In this document: positions 10,001 through 19,088 of the stretch, piece by piece | How the letters are laid out: the number at the start of each line of letters is the position of its first letter | Numbering within the stretch: position 1 is the first letter of the stretch | NCBI GenBank assembly: GCA_019637435.1 | Contig: JAHBVO010000001.1 | Location: forward strand, 1,922,001-1,986,000 | DNA: 64,000 nt | DNA from: Candidatus Obscuribacterales bacterium | GTDB lineage: Bacteria; Cyanobacteriota; Vampirovibrionia; Obscuribacterales; Obscuribacteraceae | Direction of reading: 5' to 3' | The notes under the pieces: generated by a model | Told to the model about the DNA's origin: nothing | Seen by the model: only the letters and a program-made list of their open reading frames with translations | Databases searched by the model: none | Position numbers and translations under genes: made by a program

Positions 10001-13000
10001 GTTTGCACCATTGACCGTCAGTCCGGTATCGCTGGTGACTACAGCATCGACGAAGTCGACGTTATAGGCGCCGTTGAAGGTGAGCGTATCGGTGTTGAGA
10101 ATCACCGAGCCGCCGCCGGATATATTGCCGTCGATTGCGATATCGCCGCCGTTATCGGTGAGGACGGTGAAGTCTCCGTTGCCGCTGCTGCTGCCGAGCG
10201 TGATTGTTCCAGTACCCGCATAACCGAGGGCAACTTCGCCTCCGGCGCTTGATTGAGCGGTCACATCGGTGGAACCGCCCGCGATACCGTTAACGATGAT
10301 CGGATTGAAGAACGAACCGATATCGCCGGTTGAGCTGTTCAAGGCCAATTGTGGCGTATTGATGCTTGCTCCGGCTGCTGCCTGTTCGATGTTTCCGGTG
10401 CCGGCGCTGGTGTCGAAACTGGCGCTGGTGTTGGCAGTGATCGCGTTACTCAGAAGAATGTCGCCGTTCATATTCGAAACGTTTAGAACATCGACCGTGA
10501 AGTCGGACGTCGTGCTGACGTCGCCTGCTGAAACCTGCCCCGCGTTTACGGTGAGGTTGCCTCCGGCTTGCGAGCCGAGAGCGATACCGTCATCTTCATT
10601 AATGGTCAGGGAGCCGGCATTATTGAAGTCGGACGTGAGGCTGGTCACTGCTGTTTGCAATGTGGCAGTAGTCGCGCCCTGGAAGGATACATTGAGGGCT
10701 CCACCGGTAACTTTAGAAGTTGGATCGGCGGTCAGGTTGTTGCCTGCATTCAGGTCGACGGAGTTCGTGCCATTAACCGTAACACCGGAATTCAGTGTCA
10801 GGTCGCCCAGTACTGCGTCCAGCGATGTGTCGTTGGCGGTGATGTTCGCATTGACGGTGACGTCGTTGAAGGAGCCCAGCGAGAATGCATTTTGAGCTGT
10901 CGAGTCACCTGCGACCGTCACGTCGTCGATGGCGAATATGTAGGCGCTGCCGGTTCCGGCATTAGCCGTCAGATTTCCGCCAGCGATGACGAATTCGCCG
11001 CCGGCGTCAGCGCCGATGTCGCCGAACTGTGAGGTCAGAACGGTGTTCGCTGCAGACAGAGTGCTGCCGCTTGCCGTATTCAGATTGCCGACGACGCTTG
11101 CGTCGAATGTGCCGGTCACCTGTGAGTCTGCCAGTGTCAGGTCGACAAGGCTGCCGACGTAAACATTGCCTGTGGTCGGCGATGGAGTGCCGAGCGCGTT
11201 GAAAGCGACGGTGCCATCGAAGTCAATGTTGAAGCGATTATTTTCATCAACACCGATATTTCCAGCACCACCGGCGGCTCCATTGCTTGTGAATGTTCCA
11301 TTCACACCAGCGACCAGTGCGGATGCGTCGGTCGTGATGTTATGGTCGGCAAGAACTGTGAAATTACCATTTGCGGCGTCGGAAATTCCGGTGAAATTGA
11401 TGTTGCCATCACGTCCGCCGGCTTCAGATTCGACCAGAGTTATGTTCTGATCGGCGTTTGCTGTGACGTTGACGAAGTCGATGTTGGTTCCTGTGTTCAG
11501 AATCGAAATCGAACCGCCTGTCGTCTGGTTGTCCAGATTGATTTGGTTGGCTTGAATTCCGCCGGCCACGTTCGAGTCGGTTATGTCTTCTTGATTCGAG
11601 CCGAGCAGGGTGATAGATGCTGTGCCGCCACCTGCTGCATTGGCGATTACCGCGCCATCAAGATCTAGCGTGCCACCGTTGCTGGTGTCAGCTGTCAAAG
11701 TGACGTTCCTTCCGGTGATATTAGCACCGCTGGCGGTGTGCAGATCGTTTGCCGTTATCGAGACGCCGCCCGTGTACGCTGCGCCGCCTTGACCGGCGTT
11801 GATATCAGCGTTAGAGGAGTTGGCACTGTAATCTCCTTTGACGACGATATCGACGCTTCCGTCGGTCGCGCCGCCGCCTGCGTTGATTGCGGCGTTCTGG
11901 GTGTAGTCGCCGGAATTGGAGATGATGCCAGTGGCAATTTGAACATTGGTGCCTGCGGTGATCGTGTCGCCGCTGCCGTTACCTTGAGTGTAATCGTCGC
12001 CTACTCGGATGGTTACCGAGTTGACTGCGTTGATCGAACCCTGCTGGGAGAAGTCTGCTCCACCTGGGGCTGCGCCGTTGGTCGAGCCGGCATCGATCAA
12101 TACGCTATCTGCGCTGTTGATCGCCCGATTGTTCGACTGGCTGACGTCATTTGCAGCGGCGATCGAAACGTTGCCGGCTGTGATATTGCCGAGAATGCTT
12201 GCGGAGGCGCCTGAGTTGACGATCTGTCCTCCGGGTGCGATACCGGCGCTGAGACTGACGTCACCATCGGCTGTGACGTTGTTGACTGACACATCCCCGC
12301 CTGCTTGAACCAGAAGGGTGCGCGCATTCACGTTCCAGAGATCAACTGCCGCATTCGACAAAATGCCTGATCCCACGATTGTTCCGGAAGCACGGGAACC
12401 GTCAGCGTTGTATGTAACCGGACCATTTGTCACCGGCTGAACTGTGGCGATGGTGACTGCTCCGCCTCCGCCCGTACCGCCGTTTGCATTAACAGAACCC
12501 TGGAACAAGGTCGTTAGGTCTACGCCACCGGCGCCAAGGGCTGTGACGTTACCGTTGCTTCCCGCTCCATCGCCTGATGTGGTGATGTTCGAACCGACGA
12601 AAGCGTTGGCCAGATCAACTGTTCCGCTTCCGGAGCCTACTCCCTGGAAGGCGACGAGAAGGACGTCTCCGCCGTTGCCGCCGAGACCCGAGCCTCCCGA
12701 AGTGTTCAGATTAACGTTCCCGAGAATAATACTGCCGCCGTTGATGGAGCCCTCGTTGAAGGTGACCTGGCTTCCCGGGTTACCTGTCGGCAGGGACGGC
12801 GATGCAGCGCCTGATGATGAAATTATGTTTGCGCCAGCGATCAGGGTGAGATTTCCACCGTTGACTGCTGTGCCACCGCCATTGGTATCAATGGTGAAGG
12901 CGCCCGAAACGGATTCGGTTATGTTGCCTGTTGCGATAACCGTAAGGTCGGCTGCGACTGAGACAGAACCTGTGAAATTCACGTTTCCGATGTTATAGAA

Positions 13001-14275
13001 GGTCGGATCGATCAGATTGGTGTCGCCGATGTTTAGAGTTTCACTGGCAGAGCTGAAGTGAACTGCGTTGCCCGTGCTGTTTACGTCGCCTGTGACATTG
13101 TCTACGTTGGCGGTTATGGTGCCGCCGCCAGCGTTTAAGTTCAAATCTGAACTGATCCAGTTGCCGCCGTTCAAATTAGATGCATTGGTTCCGACATAAT
13201 CGGCGGCTCTCACGTTGATCGCTTCTGCTGCCGAAATCGTGCCACCGTTGTTGTTGACATTTAAATCACTGTTGGAGGCGGCGTCGAGAGTTACGTTTTT
13301 GGCAGAGCTTATCGAACCTGAGTTAGTTATGTTGGAAGAACTCAAAGTTAGATTGCCGTTCGAGGTAATATTGCCGAGGTTTGTGAGTTGACCGTCTGCT
13401 CTAAGCGTGAGGTCGACATCGGATGAAATCAAGGCATTAGCGTTGTTATTGATATCGACCGCGCGAATAGTGCCGCCTCGTCCGTTGTTGGAGCCGTCGA
13501 GGGCATGAACGGTACCGAAGTTATTGAGGTCGCCTTGAAGTTTGAATTCAGAACCCTTGGAGAAGTCACCGAGTGTGGTGACGTTGACTGGCACCGTCAG
13601 GTCCGATGCTCTCATAACGTCGCCGCGGGACGTGATTGCTGAGAGGTCGACTTCGCCGCCCGTGGCCACGCCACTATTATTGATAGCGACTTTCTGAGAG
13701 CTGCCTGCCAGCACCTGTTTGGCAGCTATATATTCTGCAGCCGTGACCTGAGAACCGGCAGTTAGTGTTTTGGTTTCACCGCCGACCTGGATTTCAATTG
13801 ATGAAACTCCGCTGAAGAGTTTTTGTCCAAGTGTGATGTTGCGGGTTTGTGAAGTCAGGTCGAGATTGACGCCGCCGTTCAAAGTGACAATCTTTCCGCT
13901 GTCATTCGATTGCACTGACTGCTTAATCACGCCATTGTTGCGTTCCAAGCGGTTAGCCCACTTCCCGCGCACGTGCGTTTCAGGAGTTACGTTGTTGACG
14001 CCAGCAGTCGTCTGAACTGGAGCGATTGTAGGTACGCCGATAGCGTTCGCAGAGCCGCCACCGCCAGCGCCACCACGACCGAATTCGGCACGGTACATTT
14101 GACGCAAAGTATGCCTATCGAAACCAGGATTTGAATCTCGGAACGATCTGAAATTTTGGCGATCCTCAGCAGCGTTAGCGGCTGCCTGAGAAGATACAAA
14201 AAGAACCGAGCCAGTGATGACAGCGGTCCAATTCTTTATATAGGATTCACGGTTTCGAACTATCTTTTTCGTCAT
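7049..14275 (-). CDS. Giant secreted beta-repeat protein (filamentous-haemagglutinin-like) with C-terminal FecR-like domain
   Basis: A 2408-residue protein. I choose the ATG at 14275 because AAAGGA stands just before it and a signal peptide follows directly: a basic start MTKKIVRNRE, a hydrophobic stretch around TAVITGSVLFVSS, and an AxA-type site near QAAANAA. The next ~2000 residues are low-complexity and rich in Gly, Asn, Thr, Val and Asp, with endless short turns such as GDVSLTSN and GNITT, typical of beta-helix adhesins. The last 200 residues contain TPKGKVKLGANAVAFISADEHH-like sequence, which resembles the FecR fold seen at the end of some cyanobacterial surface proteins. I see no autotransporter barrel and no anchor motif, so the export route is unclear. 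A likely surface or matrix protein. The many long frames on the other strand are composition shadows. Confidence 0.82.
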   Translation of the reverse strand: MTKKIVRNRESYIKNWTAVITGSVLFVSSQAAANAAEDRQNFRSFRDSNPGFDRHTLRQMYRAEFGRGGAGGGGSANAIGVPTIAPVQTTAGVNNVTPETHVRGKWANRLERNNGVIKQSVQSNDSGKIVTLNGGVNLDLTSQTRNITLGQKLFSGVSSIEIQVGGETKTLTAGSQVTAAEYIAAKQVLAGSSQKVAINNSGVATGGEVDLSAITSRGDVMRASDLTVPVNVTTLGDFSKGSEFKLQGDLNNFGTVHALDGSNNGRGGTIRAVDINNNANALISSDVDLTLRADGQLTNLGNITSNGNLTLSSSNITNSGSISSAKNVTLDAASNSDLNVNNNGGTISAAEAINVRAADYVGTNASNLNGGNWISSDLNLNAGGGTITANVDNVTGDVNSTGNAVHFSSASETLNIGDTNLIDPTFYNIGNVNFTGSVSVAADLTVIATGNITESVSGAFTIDTNGGGTAVNGGNLTLIAGANIISSSGAASPSLPTGNPGSQVTFNEGSINGGSIILGNVNLNTSGGSGLGGNGGDVLLVAFQGVGSGSGTVDLANAFVGSNITTSGDGAGSNGNVTALGAGGVDLTTLFQGSVNANGGTGGGGAVTIATVQPVTNGPVTYNADGSRASGTIVGSGILSNAAVDLWNVNARTLLVQAGGDVSVNNVTADGDVSLSAGIAPGGQIVNSGASASILGNITAGNVSIAAANDVSQSNNRAINSADSVLIDAGSTNGAAPGGADFSQQGSINAVNSVTIRVGDDYTQGNGSGDTITAGTNVQIATGIISNSGDYTQNAAINAGGGATDGSVDIVVKGDYSANSSNADINAGQGGAAYTGGVSITANDLHTASGANITGRNVTLTADTSNGGTLDLDGAVIANAAGGGTASITLLGSNQEDITDSNVAGGIQANQINLDNQTTGGSISILNTGTNIDFVNVTANADQNITLVESEAGGRDGNINFTGISDAANGNFTVLADHNITTDASALVAGVNGTFTSNGAAGGAGNIGVDENNRFNIDFDGTVAFNALGTPSPTTGNVYVGSLVDLTLADSQVTGTFDASVVGNLNTASGSTLSAANTVLTSQFGDIGADAGGEFVIAGGNLTANAGTGSAYIFAIDDVTVAGDSTAQNAFSLGSFNDVTVNANITANDTSLDAVLGDLTLNSGVTVNGTNSVDLNAGNNLTADPTSKVTGGALNVSFQGATTATLQTAVTSLTSDFNNAGSLTINEDDGIALGSQAGGNLTVNAGQVSAGDVSTTSDFTVDVLNVSNMNGDILLSNAITANTSASFDTSAGTGNIEQAAAGASINTPQLALNSSTGDIGSFFNPIIVNGIAGGSTDVTAQSSAGGEVALGYAGTGTITLGSSSGNGDFTVLTDNGGDIAIDGNISGGGSVILNTDTLTFNGAYNVDFVDAVVTSDTGLTVNGANGTFTSDVGGAGVQLIAQDGSITTNGQTNFNGGDVFLTLENNDGINAVTNNGTLNGDNSMNTLTVTARVFTPGTITNFAEVNVINGNTIINTTGDVTLPANLIFQGESLAIIAAGNITTTGAVLIDLSSGTVSGGDLVVLAGVDATPASMGQEQSDQPFTITGFNSTGGNVNLSGVNIVTSSTAANGGDVGIYANGGTVNAGTVVVGNIDTTGAINGGSVAIGGEGGVTVGNITTIGTTGTDGDALVGVGTVQIAGPLVITDGVVTSGTVVPQDITAGNLTAGTINVGTGALALLGGFDSTNTISTGAITADSLEVDVVDGTATFANTSLNSFTAFSTGVGNTAAVTLQNEAGDLTVNQIAAAGLDVDITAGGAITIGDTVDTGTGDVSLTSNQAGGSGIVVDNTVDANNVTLTANGSEIELNEDVTAAADVTLNAASVDQTAGTLGGANLALTVPGSVNLTDTAFTTLASSTVGSLALTNTGALTINDLTATGNINIVNNGNTIIAGALDSVTGTAVDSSGSLTVNAAVSSDNGVNLLADGDIAVNANVTAVDGELNIISTAGDLATADNITIQGDDFILIQTIANGNITIGAANNIFTDAKVAGEGNVSILQGDAPTRTKNLKGRNIVAVTIDGEVLTGRGRGTKKVIFEAPDTTLTGQGADVLIKAAVKNGVIIGGGSTITADPPVAAGAPMTITAWSAKDASTDAGAPASVLPASLASLTAPAAVSSVNLVSTANATATTGKDAITGTLSNLATANNLTVSNAQEDDSTIVGYAPVGQIVDGKVCSDIEFGFASGAAGKTISTIKHSDLVTLDNGSALFVPSKDMTVVTPKGKVKLGANAVAFISADEHHLSVYDINDQHKGSVVIAAGGRDLSLSPGRHMTVTSDRAATFADANPIESIMHRSVTSHELGSGQRAFSTEFSIPSAVQIVKPLSAMMHSENTAAKKVAQSVIKTSAVMMHIGSTTPFEFHTKPRTVALNW

Positions 14276-14753
14276 ATCTTGTCCTTTGCCTAGGGCACGC
14301 GAAAATAATCTGGTCGCAAAATTGCGCACAGATGGAGTGGGGCGCCTAGTCGCGTCGACTATCGCCTGGGTTACTGAGCGGTTGTCAGAGAAAGCAAAAG
14401 GCGTTCACCGACTTGAATCTGCTGAGGAGAATAACAAAATGATCTTGCCATTCTCTTGCTTCTTGCCTTCTTGATGCTAATTGCACACAACTGGTTTCTG
14501 CGGATAAGCGTAGTGTAGGTTTTTCGCTCAGATAGAAGAGAACTTTACTTTGATTTACAGAGAAATCTTGCAAGTTACCTGACTTCAAGGGTTTGCAAGG
14601 TTGTCCAAAAGAATTTATCTCACTTAGCGTTAGAATCGGAATCTCGAAAATTGCACTTTCCCCGTTCCGGGGTCTAGGGGAAATCCTGGCTACTTTCGAT
14701 GGCAGGCGAAATATGATCTGGGGCGTTACTGGTGCTGTCGCGGGGACAAATTC
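14276..14753. other. Intergenic region with divergent promoters, no gene
   Basis: 478 bases between the adhesin gene and the SAF-domain gene. It must hold promoters for both. I see no convincing coding frame or RNA gene. A GC-rich hairpin (TTTCCCC at 14657-14663 with GGGGAAA at 14677-14683) lies about 70 bases before the SAF gene and could be leader structure. Confidence 0.5.
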
Positions 14754-15071
14754 ATGTATTCTCCGCCCTCACCTACGGTATCAGCGAAGACTGCAGGTTT
14801 CATTTCGAGGTCAGAGCCTTCGGCTTTGCAAAGCGTTATCGGTTTAAAGGTCGGCGATGTAATCAGACCCGAGCACCTTGGCAGAAGTGCGGTGGTTTGC
14901 CTGGCCGACAATCCTATCCATGGACCCTTCAGAGAGTCAAACGATCTGGTCGGGCGAGTTGCCAGCGAAGACATTCCGGCTGGTACGGTGATCACAGGTG
15001 CGGTGCTGGTTGCGTTGAGTCGCAGTCAATTAGAGCATCGCCTTCGAAATTTTTGGCGGCGCTGCAAGTGA
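14754..15071 (+). CDS. SAF-domain protein
   Basis: A 105-residue protein with an SAF domain, the small beta fold found in CpaB, FlgA and sialic acid synthase type proteins. The visible pattern is VIGLKVGDVIRPEHLG, then NDLVGRVASEDIPAGTVIT, the usual SAF ending in which the I-x-A-G-x-x-I-T turn is conserved. The ATG at 14754 follows GGGGAC. There is no signal peptide, so it does not look like a complete CpaB or FlgA, which are larger and exported; a stand-alone SAF domain in the cytoplasm is unusual. A copy of the window's palindromic repeat lies nine bases beyond its stop codon. Role unknown. Confidence 0.7.
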   Translation: MYSPPSPTVSAKTAGFISRSEPSALQSVIGLKVGDVIRPEHLGRSAVVCLADNPIHGPFRESNDLVGRVASEDIPAGTVITGAVLVALSRSQLEHRLRNFWRRCK

Positions 15072-15078
15072 TCGTTTC

Positions 15079-15098
15079 CTAAACCGATATCGGTTTAG
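15079..15098. repeat. Palindromic repeat, copy 1 (perfect 20-base palindrome)
   Basis: CTAAACCGATATCGGTTTAG is a perfect inverted repeat, eight bases after the stop of the SAF-domain gene and 28 bases before the end of the convergent lipoprotein-like gene. No T-run follows on either strand, so it is not a standard terminator. Confidence 0.9.
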
Positions 15099-15125
15099 AA
15101 CATAATCGAAGATTGCGTTGGCTAA

Positions 15126-16064
15126 CTATGGCTTTCCTGTATCGACGATTTTGCCCCAGTCGTCCCAGTTGTTTATCAAGTTCTTCACAGAGTTCTGGCG
15201 GCGGCGGTCGTTGGCTATTTCAATATCTGTTTTCACGATCCTCAAGTTAGGAGGCACGTTGAATATTGCCGGCTCGAGTGGAATCTGCCTTATCATGCCG
15301 GTATCCAGTTCCAGATGCGTCTCGTTCTCAGTATTCAGAGTCAGTAGCTTAAGTGGAAATTCTCGACCTACGGGCAGTTTGTAGATTTTGTTGACCACAA
15401 TAGGAAGTGTTGCCGGTACGTCCGGCAAATTCCATGTCCAATAGTCAGCGGACATGATATCGCCGGAGTTGAAAAAGACGGAGTTGAAGTTCTTGGTTGG
15501 CGATTTTTTTTCGACGTGAAGTGGGCTCGGATTTTCAACATGCAACTTGAAAGCGTTTTCCGACAGATATCGTGTCGGTTTCTTTGGCGCTACTAGGAGA
15601 GGCAAATTTTCAAGGTAACCTCCCAAGGCTGCTGTGCCTGATGCGAGGTCACCTTTAAAGGACCGTACTTCGGATTCGTAAAGTGTTTTGGACAATGGAT
15701 TGTATGCTGAGACCTTCCAATCAGGCGCCTTACTGACGACCACGTAACGATTGCCTAGACTCTCGATTCTGAATGCATCCCTTGAAAATATGATGCGGAA
15801 CTTGCCAGCAAATAAGCTCGTTTGCATGATTTCCCAGCAACGTCTTCCTGAAATCTTGTTAGACGTTGTGGGCTGGTTAGACTTTTGGTTCGCAGTGGAC
15901 ATTGATGCCGGTCTAACAGTCTTCCCTGATTTTGCCAGTACACGTGATGGTGTTAGCAGGCATCCTGCGAGGACTGCGACAAACAGCCAAATGATCGAAA
16001 AACTTCCAACGCTAATTTTGCTTAGACGTGAAGATTCTAAGTGTGAATATCTGGATGCTCTCAA
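15126..16064 (-). CDS. Putative exported lipoprotein of unknown function
   Basis: About 312 residues. The N-terminus has a basic stretch, then a hydrophobic run SIIWLFVAVLAGC with a plausible lipobox (LAGC, Cys35), so it may be lipid-anchored; alternatively the later VLA at about residue 43 is a normal cleavage site. The start is uncertain: the frame opens with a TTG two bases after the stop of the upstream gene and has no clear ribosome site, and the first ATG lies after the hydrophobic run. The mature part contains a FRIIFSRDAFRIES-type stretch and several beta-rich segments that recall outer-membrane lipoprotein-carrier folds, but I cannot assign a family. It sits directly behind the small gene at 16066 and is probably in its operon. 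Confidence 0.6.
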   Translation of the reverse strand: MRASRYSHLESSRLSKISVGSFSIIWLFVAVLAGCLLTPSRVLAKSGKTVRPASMSTANQKSNQPTTSNKISGRRCWEIMQTSLFAGKFRIIFSRDAFRIESLGNRYVVVSKAPDWKVSAYNPLSKTLYESEVRSFKGDLASGTAALGGYLENLPLLVAPKKPTRYLSENAFKLHVENPSPLHVEKKSPTKNFNSVFFNSGDIMSADYWTWNLPDVPATLPIVVNKIYKLPVGREFPLKLLTLNTENETHLELDTGMIRQIPLEPAIFNVPPNLRIVKTDIEIANDRRRQNSVKNLINNWDDWGKIVDTGKP

Positions 16065-16065
16065 A

Positions 16066-16371
16066 CTATCTTCGCGACAATAACTTCGAGAGGATAATCA
16101 GGCCAGCAATCAATCCGGCTCCTGTTCCGAATCGTTGCGCTTCCCATTCGGGAGTGCTGATCTCTGCTTTGGGTGGTGTCTTCACGAGTTCTACTTTCGG
16201 AACGATTTTGGTTCCTGAAAGCGTGTTGACGACTTCCCTGACTCCGTCGATGGGCGCCTGGATTAAGGCGTGGCCAAAGGATTGAACGAATGCTCCTGCG
16301 CATCCGGAGTTCAGCCCCGTGTTGTCGATATGTTCAGCCTCAAAGACCTGCACGTCGTCATTTGCTGTCAT
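16066..16371 (-). CDS. Small protein with C-terminal membrane segment
   Basis: A 101-residue protein starting at an ATG preceded by GAGGTGG. The N-terminal half contains a stretch FVQSFGHALIQAPIDGVREVVNTLSG that looks like a conserved amphipathic motif. The C-terminus has a hydrophobic segment GTGAGLIAGLIILSKLL followed by SRR, consistent with a tail anchor or a single membrane pass. The lipoprotein-like gene follows with no gap. It is transcribed away from the fourth LRR kinase, so the two may share a control region. Function unknown. Confidence 0.6.
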   Translation of the reverse strand: MTANDDVQVFEAEHIDNTGLNSGCAGAFVQSFGHALIQAPIDGVREVVNTLSGTKIVPKVELVKTPPKAEISTPEWEAQRFGTGAGLIAGLIILSKLLSRR

Positions 16372-16509
16372 TTCAATTCCACCTCGATATAGGTAGTGAT
16401 ATAAGGAGTGATACTCAATTATATAGGGTTTGTCTTGGTCGCGTCGTTAATCACCTCATGATAACGTGTATAGTAGAAGTATGCCTGTATCCAACTCCGT
16501 AGAGCGAGT

Positions 16510-19083
16510 ATGGTTGACGCTTTTGAGAGATGCTTTTCTTGTTTGAAGCCCAAGACCCGCACGACGGGCGGATTTGTCACGCAGATGATCGACATCTGTC
16601 GATGCGGCGAGGTTTCAGACCTGCCGTTGGAGACAGTCGAGTCTCTACCGGCCTGTAGACAGTGCCGCAAGTCAATCAATCAGCGACGAGCTGGAAGCAT
16701 GACTCAGTGGATTTTCAGGGCGGACTTTTGCCAGTGCGACAATCCAGAACCTGAATTGTCTGCTCACCAAAAACCTCGAAAACATTCTTTCGACTTCGTA
16801 GATGATGACGGAGAGGAGTTAGAACTGAGCCGTCAAAGTTTTCCTTTCGAGCGCTACCAGCCAAAGGTGAAGCTTGGAGTGGGAGCCTCCGGAACTGTTT
16901 ATATGTCACGTGATCGTCTGCTTGGAAAGCGGGTCGCGGTAAAAGTACTGCACGAACTGACTGCCGGACAATTGATTGCTTTTCAAGACGAGGCACGCAC
17001 GACCAGCCGTCTCCATCATCCAAACATTATTCAGGTGCTCGATTTCGGACCGACTGAGTCGGGAGTACCATATATGGTGCTGGAGTATATTGACAAAGGT
17101 GTTTCGCTTGAGCAATATATCCGCACCAACGGTCCACTGTCATTGGATCGAGCTGTGGCTATCTTTGGAAAAGTTTGTTCGGCGCTGACTCACGCTCATG
17201 AATCGGGCGTGTTTCACAGAGATCTCAAACCGTCCAACATTCTATTAGCGGACATTTCCGACGGCGAACCCGACGTGAAACTAATCGATTTTGGCGTCGC
17301 GAAAGTAAAGTACGAAACACAAGAGCCGACAATTATTCAAGGAAGGACCATTGCGGGCACGCCGGCATACATGCCACCGGAAATGGTGCAGGGCGAATCT
17401 TTTGACGCGCAATCAGAAACCTACACGCTAGGCTGTGTCATATTTGAGACGCTCACGGGCCGACCGCCGTTTATCGGAGCCAGCGCGATGGAAACGTTAG
17501 CTATGCATTCGCAGAGTCCGGCGCCAAGGATGTCGACTGTCGCGGACGAAGATTTCCCTGAATCTATAGAATCGATCGTCGAACGTTGTTTAAGCAAAGC
17601 TCCCAAAGACCGATATCAGGATCTGGTGGAACTTCGGGAGGACCTCGAAAGTATCCTTTCTCCCAATCCGCTTCAATTCGTAAGTACTGATGAATACAAT
17701 GCCTTGGCTCTGGCGCCTGAGTATACTTCCAGGGATCGGTCTGACCTTCAAGGGCACATAGAAATTTCGTTGGCGTCAGTTGCCCGACCACGCCCGATCA
17801 ATCCCAAAGGTGTCTTCGGCGCGGCATTGGTAGTGATTTTGAGTGGTGTCTTCATAAGTAAGGAGATAGTACATCGTTCGCCTAACAATAAGAGTTCAGC
17901 TGCAGCACGGCGCGCGGATGATCCGGTACGCGAAGCGCCGCTGAAGGCTATGTCTTCAGATCTTGCTACTTCAGACCACGATGCGATCGTAGAGCAGATG
18001 AAGAGTAACCATGCATTTAAGGTCGATGTTGCCTCGCAGACATGGACGGCGGTTGAGCGGCTGAGTGACAATGATTTGAAGCGTCTGGCAGATCGCAGTC
18101 GGGACGTGGTTCGCTGTCTGCGTCTGAATGGAGGTAGTATTGAGGGGCAGATCGATTTGACTGATACCGCATATGGTTATGTCGCGAAACTACCGCTGAG
18201 ACTGTTTGATGCCGAGCACTCATCTATTAAGGATAGCGGGCTCCGGAGAATCGGAACCATTCATACTCTGAGAACGCTCGATCTTACCGATACCTCGATA
18301 ACCGACAAGGGGCTGCGATATCTCATTGGCTCCAATATTCAGGATTTAAATGTGTCCAGTTGTTTGTTTCTTACGGAAAAGTGTGGGCGCAGCCTGAGTA
18401 AAATAGATAGTTTGCGCGTCTTAAACCTATCTACTACGGATGTGTCCGACGAATCCATCAAGCTGCTTGCTCGCTTGCCGCACCTGGAAGAGTTGAGACT
18501 TTCGAACACGAGCGTATCTGACTCGAGCTTGCGAAATCTTTCTCACAATCGGACCATCAAGCGGCTACAGCTTGGGGGGACGAAGATTACAATTGATGGA
18601 ATTCGAGCGATTCGAAATTTACCGATTGAACAAATCAAGGTTCAATCCTGTAAGGCGTTTGATGACGACTGCATGATCCTCGCTGCGAAACAGTGGCCAA
18701 ATCTCACATCCTTAGATGTTGATGGAACCCCAATTACAGGAAGAGGTTTAGCGTCAATAGGAGAACTGCAGACCTTAGAACTTTTAACTGTAGCAAAATT
18801 GAATGCGTCGGATGAGGCGATGCGTCCATTGCTGAATCTGGAAAACCTTGTTAGTTTGAATTTGGCAGAGAATCCAGTATCCGACAATCTCATGAGTGGT
18901 TTCGCCAGGATGCCGAAATTGATTCGCGTTTGTTTGACGGGATGTGCGGGAGTCACTAAAGCCGGAGTGGAAGGTTTGAAGGCGGCCGGTAAGGATGTGG
19001 TGCTTTCCAAAACCATCGGTGGCACAAACGTCAATCTGAACAAAGAGGCACTTGAGGCCTTAATTGTGCCAGGCGAGCAATGA
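16510..19083 (+). CDS. Ser/Thr protein kinase with duplicated Cys module, membrane segment and long LRR region
   Basis: An 857-residue paralogue of the kinase trio at 1.2-6.9 kb. The N-terminus has the Cys module twice: Cys8/Cys11, FVTQM (22-26, in place of GSxTQW), Cys30/Cys32; then Cys49/Cys52, GSMTQW 62-67, Cys74/Cys76. The kinase domain spans about 111-383, with Lys145, HRD 236-238, Asp260 of DFG and, unlike the trio, a normal PPE ending of the activation segment. One membrane segment lies at about 433-452. The C-terminal 300 residues form at least ten regular LRRs of the LTDTSITDKGLRYL type, longer and cleaner than in the other three. The ribosome site before the ATG is weak. Two palindromic repeats follow its stop codon. 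Probably senses an extracytoplasmic ligand. Confidence 0.88.
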   Translation: MVDAFERCFSCLKPKTRTTGGFVTQMIDICRCGEVSDLPLETVESLPACRQCRKSINQRRAGSMTQWIFRADFCQCDNPEPELSAHQKPRKHSFDFVDDDGEELELSRQSFPFERYQPKVKLGVGASGTVYMSRDRLLGKRVAVKVLHELTAGQLIAFQDEARTTSRLHHPNIIQVLDFGPTESGVPYMVLEYIDKGVSLEQYIRTNGPLSLDRAVAIFGKVCSALTHAHESGVFHRDLKPSNILLADISDGEPDVKLIDFGVAKVKYETQEPTIIQGRTIAGTPAYMPPEMVQGESFDAQSETYTLGCVIFETLTGRPPFIGASAMETLAMHSQSPAPRMSTVADEDFPESIESIVERCLSKAPKDRYQDLVELREDLESILSPNPLQFVSTDEYNALALAPEYTSRDRSDLQGHIEISLASVARPRPINPKGVFGAALVVILSGVFISKEIVHRSPNNKSSAAARRADDPVREAPLKAMSSDLATSDHDAIVEQMKSNHAFKVDVASQTWTAVERLSDNDLKRLADRSRDVVRCLRLNGGSIEGQIDLTDTAYGYVAKLPLRLFDAEHSSIKDSGLRRIGTIHTLRTLDLTDTSITDKGLRYLIGSNIQDLNVSSCLFLTEKCGRSLSKIDSLRVLNLSTTDVSDESIKLLARLPHLEELRLSNTSVSDSSLRNLSHNRTIKRLQLGGTKITIDGIRAIRNLPIEQIKVQSCKAFDDDCMILAAKQWPNLTSLDVDGTPITGRGLASIGELQTLELLTVAKLNASDEAMRPLLNLENLVSLNLAENPVSDNLMSGFARMPKLIRVCLTGCAGVTKAGVEGLKAAGKDVVLSKTIGGTNVNLNKEALEALIVPGEQ

Positions 19084-19088
19084 GTTTG

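Noticed and set aside
10321..10340. ACCGATATCGCCGGT inside the adhesin gene as a repeat copy
   Set aside because: The arms do not match the palindrome and the sequence is part of the adhesin's own repeat codons.
7412..12998. Many long plus-strand frames opposite the adhesin gene (for example 10269-10895, 12444-12998)
   Set aside because: They follow from the biased codon use of the repeat-rich gene on the minus strand; the products are low-complexity and lack ribosome sites.
14657..14683. Hairpin before the SAF-domain gene as a terminator
   Set aside because: No T-run follows and there is no gene ending before it; left as possible leader structure only.
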